Below, in pieces: positions 32,568 through 39,022 of a DNA stretch of 39,022 nucleotides. Positions within the stretch are counted from its first letter, which is position 1; each line of letters opens with the position of its first letter. This stretch comes from an uncultured Coriobacteriia bacterium (GTDB lineage: Bacteria; Actinomycetota; Coriobacteriia; Anaerosomatales; PALSA-660). The stretch is taken from contig CAIKZH010000065.1 of the NCBI GenBank assembly GCA_903831865.1, forward strand, positions 1 to 39,022, written 5' to 3'. The translations under genes were made by a program, and so were the position numbers. The notes under the pieces were generated by a model. The model was given only the letters and a program-made list of their open reading frames with translations, searched no databases and had not been told where the DNA came from.

Positions 32568-33155
32568 ATGGAGCGTGTGAGCAGGGAGACGGCCGAGCGG
32601 GCGGTGGCTCGGGCGCTCTCGGAGCACCGGCAGGCGCTCGACGGCGTCGAGGCAGCCGCGCCGGACCTCGCGCGGGCGGCGGAGATGATCGCCACCTCTT
32701 TCGCGGAGGGCGGGCGTCTTCTGGTCTGCGGCAACGGCGGCTCCGCCGCCGACGCGCAGCACATCGCGGCGGAGTTCGTGGGACGGTTCCTGACGGAGAG
32801 GCGCCCCTACTCGGCCATCGCGTTAAACGCGAACAGCTCCGTCCTCACTGCGCTCGGAAACGACTACGGGTTCGACCGGGTCTTCGACCGTCAGGTGAGG
32901 GCCCACGGACGGGCCGGCGACGTGCTGCTCGCGATCTCCACGTCCGGCCAGAGCCCCAACGTGCTGGCAGCCATGGACGCGGCCCGCGAGACAGGCATGG
33001 CGGTCGTAGGGCTCTCAGGTGGTGAGGGCGGAAGCATGGCGACACGCAGCGACGTCTGTGTGACCGTGTCAGCGGCCTCGACGCCTCGCGTCCAGGAGAT
33101 GCACATCCTGCTGGGCCATCTGCTGTGCGGTCTGGTCGAGGACGTCCTCGCGTGA
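32568..33155 (+). CDS. gmhA: Sedoheptulose-7-phosphate isomerase
   Basis: 195 residues with the SIS-domain motifs of GmhA: LLVCGNGGSAADAQHIAAEF (about 53-72), ALGNDYGFDRVF, ISTSGQSPNVLAAM and VQEMHILLGHLLC. It converts sedoheptulose-7-phosphate to D-glycero-D-manno-heptose-7-phosphate. DiaA-like proteins share the fold, but the adjacent gmhB settles the call. GGGAGGGG sits eight bases before ATG 32568. A 90-base gap precedes it. Confidence 0.87.
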   Translation: MERVSRETAERAVARALSEHRQALDGVEAAAPDLARAAEMIATSFAEGGRLLVCGNGGSAADAQHIAAEFVGRFLTERRPYSAIALNANSSVLTALGNDYGFDRVFDRQVRAHGRAGDVLLAISTSGQSPNVLAAMDAARETGMAVVGLSGGEGGSMATRSDVCVTVSAASTPRVQEMHILLGHLLCGLVEDVLA

Positions 33156-33661
33156 GCGACGCCGGCAGGCCCTGCGCCTTCCTCGACCGTGACGGGGTCG
33201 TGAACGAGGACACGGGGCATGTCCACACGCCTGCGGAGTTCCGCTTCATGCCCGGCATGCCGGAGGCGATCCGGCTGCTCAACGACGCCGGCTGGCTGGT
33301 TGTGGTGGTCACGAACCAGTCGGGCATCGGCCGAGGGCTCTACACCGAGGCGGAGTTCGAGGACTTCACGCGCTGGATCGACGAGCGGCTGGCCGAGGCC
33401 GGTGCGCACGTGGACGCGACCTACCACTGCCCCCACCACCCCACCGAGGCGCGCGGGGAGTATCTGATGGACTGCGAGTGTCGCAAGCCGGGCCCCGGGA
33501 TGCTCCTGCGTGCCATCGCGGAGTTCCAGCCGGATGTTCGACGCTCCTTCATGCTGGGAGATAAGCGCGGCGACATGGAGGCGGCAAGCGCGGCGGGCGT
33601 GCGCGGCGTCCTCTACGACGGCGGCGACCTGCGTGACGTGGTGGCAGGGCTCATCGCATAG
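33152..33661 (+). CDS. gmhB: D-glycero-D-manno-heptose 1,7-bisphosphate phosphatase
   Basis: 169 residues of HAD subfamily IIIA: catalytic DRDGVVN (12-18), VVVTNQSGIGRGLY, the zinc-loop CPHHPTEARGEYLMDCECRK-P and MLGDKRGDMEAA. It removes the 7-phosphate (or 1-phosphate relatives) from heptose bisphosphate. GTG 33152 overlaps the gmhA stop. Neither the kinase/nucleotidyltransferase HldE nor HddA/HddC is present in the window, so the NDP-heptose pathway must be completed elsewhere or the gene serves another phosphosugar. Confidence 0.87.
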   Translation: MSDAGRPCAFLDRDGVVNEDTGHVHTPAEFRFMPGMPEAIRLLNDAGWLVVVVTNQSGIGRGLYTEAEFEDFTRWIDERLAEAGAHVDATYHCPHHPTEARGEYLMDCECRKPGPGMLLRAIAEFQPDVRRSFMLGDKRGDMEAASAAGVRGVLYDGGDLRDVVAGLIA

Positions 33662-33719
33662 AATCCGTGTGGCGCGCGCTTCGAGCAGGTGCGACGGTCC
33701 TTCGGGCGGGAGTGAACGC

Positions 33720-35144
33720 ATGAGAGGCAAGACTGACCCGATCCACTTCGGCACCGACGGGTGGCGGGCGGTCATCGGCGACGAGTTCACCTTCGCCAAC
33801 CTGCGCCGGGTCGCGGACGCGGCCGGCCGGGTGTTCGCGGCCGATCATCCCGGCGGGCGCGTCATCGTGGGACACGACACCAGGTTCGAGGCCGCCGCTT
33901 TCGCGGCCGCCGCCGCCGAGGTGCTGGCGACTCACGGACTGGACGTCCGCGTGACCGATCGCTTCTGCCCGACGCCCGCGCTGTGCTGGTCGGTCGCTCA
34001 CGACGAGGCGGCCATCGGCGGAGTCATCCTCACCGCGAGCCACAATCCGTCGCGGTACCTCGGCTTCAAGGTCCGGATGGAGGACGGCGGCGCCTCGCCG
34101 GTGGCCTTCACCGACCGTATCGAGGCCGAGCTCCGCGAGTGCGCGCCCGACGCGCGCGGCGGATTCGAGACGTTCGACCTGATGACGCCGTATCTCGACG
34201 CCTTGCGGGCTTTCGTCGACGGAGACGCGATCCGCTCCGCGGAGCTGCACGTGGCCGTCGATCCGCTGTACGGGGCGGGCCGGGGCTATCTCGCAGGGGT
34301 GTTGCGGTCGCTCGGCGTCGACGTCACCGAGATCCACTGCGAGGACAACCCCGGGTTCGCGGGGCTCCACCCCGAGCCGATCCCTCCCCACATCGACGAG
34401 GTCTGCGCGCTCGTGCGCGACCAGGGCCTCGACGCTGCGTTCATCACCGACGGCGATGCGGACCGGATAGGCGCGGCGGACTCCACCGGCGCGTTCGTGG
34501 ATCCGCACCGGATCATCGCGCTGGTCGCCCGGCACCTCATCGAGGATCGCGGGATGCACGGCCGCATCGTGAAGACGCTCTCCACATCCGTGCTCGTGGA
34601 CCGGCTCGCCGCCTCGCTCGGAGCCACTGTGACGACCACCCCGGTCGGCTTCAAGTGGATCTACGAGGAGATGGTCAAGGGCGACGTGCTGCTGGGCGGC
34701 GAGGAGTCCGGCGGCATCGGCGTGCCCCAGCACGTGCGCGAGCGCGACGGGCTGCTCATGACCCTGTTGCTCACGGAGATGATGGCCACTCGTGGGTGCG
34801 GACTCGGCGAGCTCGTCGCGGACCTGCTGAGGATCACGGGCCCGATGGAGTACGGGAGATCGGACCTGAGACTGGAGCCCGGCGTGAAGGACGCGTTCGT
34901 CGCCTCATGGGCGGACCTCGCTGCCAAGACGATCGCCGGGCTCGAGGTGCGGGCGATCCTGCGCGAGGACGGCATCAAGTTCCTCTTGCCCGATGACGCG
35001 TGGCTCCTGATGCGCGCCTCGGGGACTGAACCGCTGGTGAGGGTCTACGCCGAGGCGCCCTCCGCAGGCGTGGTGGACGATCTTCTCGCGGTGGGTCGAG
35101 ACATGGCGGCCGCGGCCTCCGTCCCGTCGCCAGAGGTGGGGTAG
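33720..35144 (+). CDS. Phosphohexomutase (phosphoglucomutase/phosphomannomutase)
   Basis: 474 residues of the alpha-D-phosphohexomutase superfamily: FGTDGWRAVIGDEF (N-domain), phosphoserine S107 in TASHNPSRYLGFKV, metal loop DGDADRIG (about 244), GGEESGGIG and RASGTEPLVRVY. It interconverts hexose 6- and 1-phosphates, for example making the glucose-1-phosphate needed by RfbF. ATG 33720 has GGGAG upstream and fits the family start; a longer upstream frame lies inside gmhB. The next gene starts three bases after its stop. Confidence 0.87.
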   Translation: MRGKTDPIHFGTDGWRAVIGDEFTFANLRRVADAAGRVFAADHPGGRVIVGHDTRFEAAAFAAAAAEVLATHGLDVRVTDRFCPTPALCWSVAHDEAAIGGVILTASHNPSRYLGFKVRMEDGGASPVAFTDRIEAELRECAPDARGGFETFDLMTPYLDALRAFVDGDAIRSAELHVAVDPLYGAGRGYLAGVLRSLGVDVTEIHCEDNPGFAGLHPEPIPPHIDEVCALVRDQGLDAAFITDGDADRIGAADSTGAFVDPHRIIALVARHLIEDRGMHGRIVKTLSTSVLVDRLAASLGATVTTTPVGFKWIYEEMVKGDVLLGGEESGGIGVPQHVRERDGLLMTLLLTEMMATRGCGLGELVADLLRITGPMEYGRSDLRLEPGVKDAFVASWADLAAKTIAGLEVRAILREDGIKFLLPDDAWLLMRASGTEPLVRVYAEAPSAGVVDDLLAVGRDMAAAASVPSPEVG

Positions 35145-35147
35145 GCG

Positions 35148-36518
35148 GTGTCACGAGCGAGGTTCATCGGGCTCTCGGTCCTGTTCGACGCGATCGCCTA
35201 CAACGTCGCGGTGCTGGCGGCGTTCGTGGTCCGTTTCGGTCTGCGCGTCCCTTCGTTCAACCTGGCGCCGTTCGTCACGCTTGCGCCGTATCTGACGGTG
35301 CTCTTCCTGGGAGTCGCGTGGGTGGACGGCCTCTACGACGCGGAGCGCGTCGAGGGGCTTTGGGCGGTGGTCCGCGGCGCCGCGACCGCGGGCACGTTCA
35401 TGCTGCTCCTGACACTCGGCATCCTCCAGCTTGCGGGGATCACGTTCGACGCGTTCCCGCGGCTCGTCATCCTTCTCGCGTGGCCTCTGCACATCGCCCT
35501 GCTCATCGGGTGGCGCGCCCTGTCCACTCGGATCACGCCCATCCACTGGCCCGAGCAGAAGGTGCTGGTGGTCGGTACCGGCGCACTCGCGGTCGAGCTC
35601 GCGCGCGAACTCGACCGCCGCTCGAAGTGGGGCTACCGCGTGGTCGGCCTCGTGACTCGCGACGAGGACGGCGTGCGCGGCACGAAGCCCCTGGAGGGAT
35701 CGCCCGCCGTGCTGGGCACGGTGAGCGAACTCACCCGCATCGTGTGCGACCAGGGGATCGACCGGGTGATCGTGGCCTCTCCCGTCGCGCTTCGAGAGCT
35801 CGTGGAGGACATCGCCCTCAACGGAGAGGCGGACGTCCGCGTCGACGTCGTGCCGGAACTCTACGAGATCTTCATAGGCGAGGTGGACAGCATCGTCGCC
35901 GACATCCCGCTCATGGAGATCACGCACCGCTCGCCGCAGTGGTACGTGAGCGCGAAGCGCGTCGGCGACATCCTGGGTTCGCTCCTGCTGCTGATCGTCC
36001 TCTCCCCGGTCCTGCTGGTCGCATCCCTCGCCATCCTGTTCTCGATGGGCGCGCCGGTCCTCTTCTCGCAGGACCGCCTCGGCCAAGACATGCGCCAGTT
36101 CCGCGTACACAAGTTCCGCACGATGGTTCGTGACGCGGAGGCGTCGAGCGGCCCGGTGCTTGCTGAGGCTGAAGACCCCCGTATCACCGCGGTCGGCCGG
36201 GTGCTGCGGCGCTACCGTGTCGACGAGTTGCCGCAGCTCACGAACATCCTGAGAGGCGAGATGAGTTTCGTGGGGCCCAGACCGGAGAGGGCGTTCTTCA
36301 TCGAGACGTTCCTCGCGGAGATACCAGGATACCGGGAGCGCTTCAGGATCAAGCCCGGGGCGACGGGCCTCGCGCAGGTGAGTGGGGGCTACGCCACCAC
36401 GCCGGAGCGTAAGCTAAAGTACGACCTGATCTACATGTACCATCAGAACCTGCTTATGGACGTGCGCATCGTCGCCGACACGATCCGGGTCGTGCTGACC
36501 GGCCGTGGCGCTCGCTGA
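35148..36518 (+). CDS. Polyprenyl-phosphate hexose-1-phosphate transferase (WbaP/WcaJ type)
   Basis: 456 residues. Four N-terminal membrane segments (about 5-125) precede a Rossmann-like CoA-binding domain (VLVVGTGALAVELARELDRR) and the catalytic bacterial sugar transferase domain from about 260, with VGDILGSLLLLIVLSPVLL, FSQDRLGQDMRQFRVHKFRT and RRYRVDELPQLTNILRGEMS. The Asp-Glu pair in VDELPQL and the GPRPE motif are typical. It links a sugar-1-phosphate to undecaprenyl phosphate on the inner face and so starts the glycan. GTG 35148 follows GGTGGGGTAGG. Confidence 0.9.
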   Translation: MSRARFIGLSVLFDAIAYNVAVLAAFVVRFGLRVPSFNLAPFVTLAPYLTVLFLGVAWVDGLYDAERVEGLWAVVRGAATAGTFMLLLTLGILQLAGITFDAFPRLVILLAWPLHIALLIGWRALSTRITPIHWPEQKVLVVGTGALAVELARELDRRSKWGYRVVGLVTRDEDGVRGTKPLEGSPAVLGTVSELTRIVCDQGIDRVIVASPVALRELVEDIALNGEADVRVDVVPELYEIFIGEVDSIVADIPLMEITHRSPQWYVSAKRVGDILGSLLLLIVLSPVLLVASLAILFSMGAPVLFSQDRLGQDMRQFRVHKFRTMVRDAEASSGPVLAEAEDPRITAVGRVLRRYRVDELPQLTNILRGEMSFVGPRPERAFFIETFLAEIPGYRERFRIKPGATGLAQVSGGYATTPERKLKYDLIYMYHQNLLMDVRIVADTIRVVLTGRGAR

Positions 36519-36528
36519 AGGGACACAC

Positions 36529-38766
36529 GTGGCTTCTGGCAAAGGATCGGGCGGCGGATCGAGAAGGGGCACTGGCGGCGGTGGCGGGAAGGGCAAGGCC
36601 GGCTCCGCGAAGGGGAAGCAGCCCGCCAGCCAGCCGAACACGTCGGCCGTCAAGGCCACGGACGGGATGAGCCGCACACAGAAGGTCGTCTGGTTCTCGA
36701 TCCTCGGCCTCACGCTGCTCGTCCCTATCGCCATGAGCAACGCGAACTGGATCTATGCGGCGTTCCCCAGCCTGCCCGCCTTCCAGCTGCCGTTCACCTA
36801 CGACCAGTTCGACATCATCAAGGTGTTCGTCATGAGGGCGTTCGTGCTGGTCGGGCTCGGCGCCTGGTGTTTCGACTTCTTCCTCAACGGTGGCAAGCTC
36901 CGGCGTTCGAAACTCGACTGGCTGATCCTCGTCTTCCTCGGCTGGGTCCTGTTGACCTCGATCGTCTCCATCTCGCCGGCGACGGCGTTCTTCGGCAAGT
37001 ACCGCCGGTTCGAGGGCTTCTTCTCGTTCGTCACGTACGCGGCGGTCTTCTTCCTTGTGACGCAGGTGGTGGATCGGCCCAGCCGGATAAGGGCGCTGGC
37101 CCGGATGCTCGTCATCTCGGGCTTCATCGTGGCGCTGTACGGCGTCATGCAGTACGTCGGGCTCGATCCGATCAACTGGGGCAGCAATCTGCCATTCGAG
37201 GCGAGCCGCGCCTTCTCCACGTTCGGCAACCCCGACCTGCTCGGCGGATTCCTGATCTTCCCCCTCGCGATCTCGATCGCGCTCGCGCTCTCCGAGCCGA
37301 GAACAGGGTGGCGCATCTTCTACTGGATCGCCTTCCTGACCACGGTCGCATGCTGGATCGTGTCCTTCGTCCGCGGCGCCTGGATCGGCGGGACCATCGC
37401 ACTCGCGCTTGTGGCGGTGGCGGCGATCCTCGCTCAGACCAAGCTCAAGACCGTCGACTGGGTCTTCACGGGCGTGACTGGTGTCTCCGGAGCGGCGCTG
37501 ATAGGCCGGAGCCTCACGAGCAGCAACAGCGTCATGAACGTCGGGGAGCGGCTCGCCTCCATCCTGCAGTTCGGGCAGGGAAGCTCCCAGACGAGATTCG
37601 AGATCTGGCAGGCGGCCATCTCCGCTATCAAGGCGAGGCCGTTCTTCGGCTTCGGCGCGGACACGTTCCGGCTCGTGTTCCCGAAGTACAAGCCGCTCTC
37701 GTACGTGCGGGACGCGGGGTATCTCTCCGTGGCGGACAACGTCCACGACTATCCGCTGCAGCTCATGGCGGGTATCGGTGTCATCGGCTTCCTGATCCTG
37801 TACGGGCTCTTCGGGTGGGCGCTGTGGCTGGGAGCCCCGACGGCCTTCTCGCGCGGGAAGGGCACGGAGCGGCTGGTGGTGGCGGGGTTCTGGGCCGCGA
37901 TAGTGGGCTACATCGCGCACCTGTTCACCGGACTCTCGGTGACCGGCTCCACGGTCTTCCTGTGGATGGCTCTCGCCGTGATCGTCACTCCCCTCGGCTG
38001 GACGAAGGAGTTCCAGGTCAAGCGCTGGGGGCCGGCCGCCGCGCTCGTCACCGTGGCGCTGCTGGCCGCCGCCTGGGGCTACAACGTCGTGTGGGTCGTG
38101 GCCGACAACTTCTTCCTGCGAGGGCAGTTCTCGCAGGCCGGCGACAATGTGGGCCTGCTCAAGACGGCCATTGCCCTCGATCCGTACAACGACCAGTACA
38201 GGGCGATCCTCGGGCAGACGTACTACAGCCAGATGCGCTCGTACGAGACTCAGGCGAACACCGACAAGAGCGCCGGCAAGGACACGACGCAGGACATCGC
38301 GGGAGTGAAGACCGCATTCCTGAGCGCCGAGGCCACCTTCAAGCAGACCATCGCCTTCGTGCCGACGGAGTACGACAACTACGTGTTCCTGGCGCAGCTG
38401 TACAACGACGGAGGCCTGTATCTCGATCCGGCCTACTTCAGCAAGGCGCTCGCGACAGCCGACAAGGGCATCGAGGTCGAGCCGAACGGGCCGGCGATCC
38501 GCCTTCAGAAGGCGCTCGCCTACGCGTACATGAACGAGACCGCCAAGGCCGAGGCGGTGCTGAAGGCGACGGTCGGGATGGACCCGAACTACGCCGACCC
38601 GCGGCAACTCTACGCGCAGATCCTCACGCAGGCGCGCGACTTCGGCGGTGCGGCGGCGCAGTACCGGCTCCTGCTGAAGCTCAAGCCGGGCGACCCGGCG
38701 TTGACGAGCGCCCTCCAAGCGGTCGAAGCCTCATTGAGCGCGGAGACGACAGCCGTCAAGAAGTAG
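36529..38766 (+). CDS. Wzy/WaaL-type O-antigen polymerase or ligase with C-terminal tetratricopeptide repeats
   Basis: A 745-residue membrane protein. A 45-residue Gly/Lys/Ser-rich N-terminus precedes about ten transmembrane helices. The Wzy_C region contains QTRFEIWQAAISAIKARPFF and a following VHDYPLQLMAGIG, where the conserved histidine after V-x-N/D is likely catalytic. The last 200 residues form TPR-like helix pairs (ALDPYNDQYRAILGQTYYSQ, VEPNGPAIRLQKALAYAYMN, AAQYRLLLKLKPGDP). GTG 36529 is chosen because AAGGGA sits five bases before it. Such proteins polymerise chains or transfer them to protein or cell-wall acceptors. The extracellular TPR may bind an acceptor. The precise role is open. 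Confidence 0.78.
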   Translation: MASGKGSGGGSRRGTGGGGGKGKAGSAKGKQPASQPNTSAVKATDGMSRTQKVVWFSILGLTLLVPIAMSNANWIYAAFPSLPAFQLPFTYDQFDIIKVFVMRAFVLVGLGAWCFDFFLNGGKLRRSKLDWLILVFLGWVLLTSIVSISPATAFFGKYRRFEGFFSFVTYAAVFFLVTQVVDRPSRIRALARMLVISGFIVALYGVMQYVGLDPINWGSNLPFEASRAFSTFGNPDLLGGFLIFPLAISIALALSEPRTGWRIFYWIAFLTTVACWIVSFVRGAWIGGTIALALVAVAAILAQTKLKTVDWVFTGVTGVSGAALIGRSLTSSNSVMNVGERLASILQFGQGSSQTRFEIWQAAISAIKARPFFGFGADTFRLVFPKYKPLSYVRDAGYLSVADNVHDYPLQLMAGIGVIGFLILYGLFGWALWLGAPTAFSRGKGTERLVVAGFWAAIVGYIAHLFTGLSVTGSTVFLWMALAVIVTPLGWTKEFQVKRWGPAAALVTVALLAAAWGYNVVWVVADNFFLRGQFSQAGDNVGLLKTAIALDPYNDQYRAILGQTYYSQMRSYETQANTDKSAGKDTTQDIAGVKTAFLSAEATFKQTIAFVPTEYDNYVFLAQLYNDGGLYLDPAYFSKALATADKGIEVEPNGPAIRLQKALAYAYMNETAKAEAVLKATVGMDPNYADPRQLYAQILTQARDFGGAAAQYRLLLKLKPGDPALTSALQAVEASLSAETTAVKK

Positions 38767-38767
38767 G

Positions 38768-38784
38768 GACCGCATACGGCGGTC
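38768..38784. terminator. Small hairpin between the Wzy-like gene and rex
   Basis: GACCGC and GCGGTC flank a five-base loop (ATACG) just after the Wzy-like stop, a 6-bp perfect stem extendable by one wobble. No T-run follows. It could slow RNA polymerase or protect the 3' end, but a strong terminator is not supported. Confidence 0.3.
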
Positions 38785-38808
38785 TCACCATCGTGCGGAG
38801 GGAGAGCC

Positions 38809-39022
38809 ATGGACCGGCTGCCCGAACAGACGATCGCGCGCCTGCCCGTCTATCTTCGGTGCCTGTCGCAGGCCCGTTCCATCGGCATGCGCGTCATCAA
38901 CTCGCTCGGGATAGCCCAGATGGCCGGTACCAACGCCGCCCAGGTGCGCAAAGACCTCAGCTACCTGGGAGAGCTCGGGACACGCGGCGTCGGCTACGAC
39001 GTCGGGTCCCTCGCCGAGCACA
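38809..39022 (+). CDS. rex: Redox-sensing transcriptional repressor Rex, N-terminal fragment (runs off window)
   Basis: The first 71 residues, starting IARLPVYLRCLSQARS at about residue 9, contain the Rex winged-helix domain with the family motif AQVRKDLSYLGELGTRGVG, in which arginine and lysine contact DNA. Rex represses fermentation and respiration genes and is released by NADH bound at its C-terminal Rossmann domain, which lies beyond the window. GGAGGGAG precedes ATG 38809. The gene is not part of the glycan pathway and probably marks the end of the locus. Confidence 0.93.
   Translation, partial: MDRLPEQTIARLPVYLRCLSQARSIGMRVINSLGIAQMAGTNAAQVRKDLSYLGELGTRGVGYDVGSLAEH

Noticed and set aside
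31134-32762. Minus-strand open frame of 542 codons opposite GT4 and gmhA
   Set aside because: His/Arg/Asp-rich shadow without domains; the opposite strand carries diagnostic GT4 and SIS motifs.
36454-38718. Minus-strand open frame of 754 codons opposite the Wzy-like gene
   Set aside because: Highly charged, Arg/Glu/Asp-rich and motif-free composition expected from the antisense of GC-rich coding DNA; the plus strand encodes a clear membrane protein with TPRs.

Overview
The window is one long, almost entirely plus-strand surface-glycan biosynthesis locus. The DNA is GC-rich with many GTG starts and ATGA/GTGA stop-start overlaps. A two-component transketolase, a WbaP/WcaJ-type phosphoglycosyltransferase, a Wzy/WaaL-type protein fused to tetratricopeptide repeats, and a rex gene at the right edge fit a high-GC Actinomycetota-like anaerobe (Coriobacteriia would fit). 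That assignment is an inference from gene style, with no marker gene to confirm it.

Region A (1-1319) is the end of an IS3-type element whose transposase reads leftward off the window. It abuts the 3' part of a secreted-repeat protein gene that appears to have lost its 5' end to the insertion.

Region B (about 1383-19258) is a nonulosonic-acid (legionaminic-acid-like) cluster. It encodes a LegB-type 4,6-dehydratase, LegC-type aminotransferase, winged-helix regulator preceded by a 63-bp palindrome, ABC flippase, PtmE-type CBS/nucleotidyltransferase, LegI-type synthase, LegG-type epimerase, NeuD/PglD acyltransferase and LegF-type CMP-sugar synthetase. Inserted between LegG and the acyltransferase is a five-gene carrier-protein module: ACP, AMP-forming ligase, LuxE-like acyl-protein synthetase, LuxC-like acyl reductase and an AcpS-type phosphopantetheinyl transferase. 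After LegF come a Gfo/Idh oxidoreductase, a GSA-type class III aminotransferase and an unrecognised GT-B-like protein. The acyl activation/reduction module inside a nonulosonate operon is the most unusual content and suggests an undescribed modification of the sugar.

Region C (about 19415-22836) looks like a separate transcription unit: two FabG-like short-chain dehydrogenases and a split transketolase. An acyltransferase-3 membrane protein follows (23073-24122), preceded by a nine-G tract.

Region D (24389-36518) is visibly more GC-rich. It holds a methyltransferase, three glycosyltransferases, the CDP-glucose branch (RfbF, RfbG, RmlC-like epimerase, two NAD-dependent epimerases), heptose genes (GmhA, GmhB), a phosphohexomutase and the initiating phosphoglycosyltransferase. 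A Wzy/ligase-TPR protein and the start of rex close the window.

Taken together, the genes could make a CMP-activated nonulosonate and a CDP-deoxyhexose, build a lipid-linked glycan on undecaprenyl phosphate, flip it with the ABC protein and polymerise or transfer it outside. No RNA genes or CRISPR arrays were seen. No gene-free stretch exceeds 300 bases.
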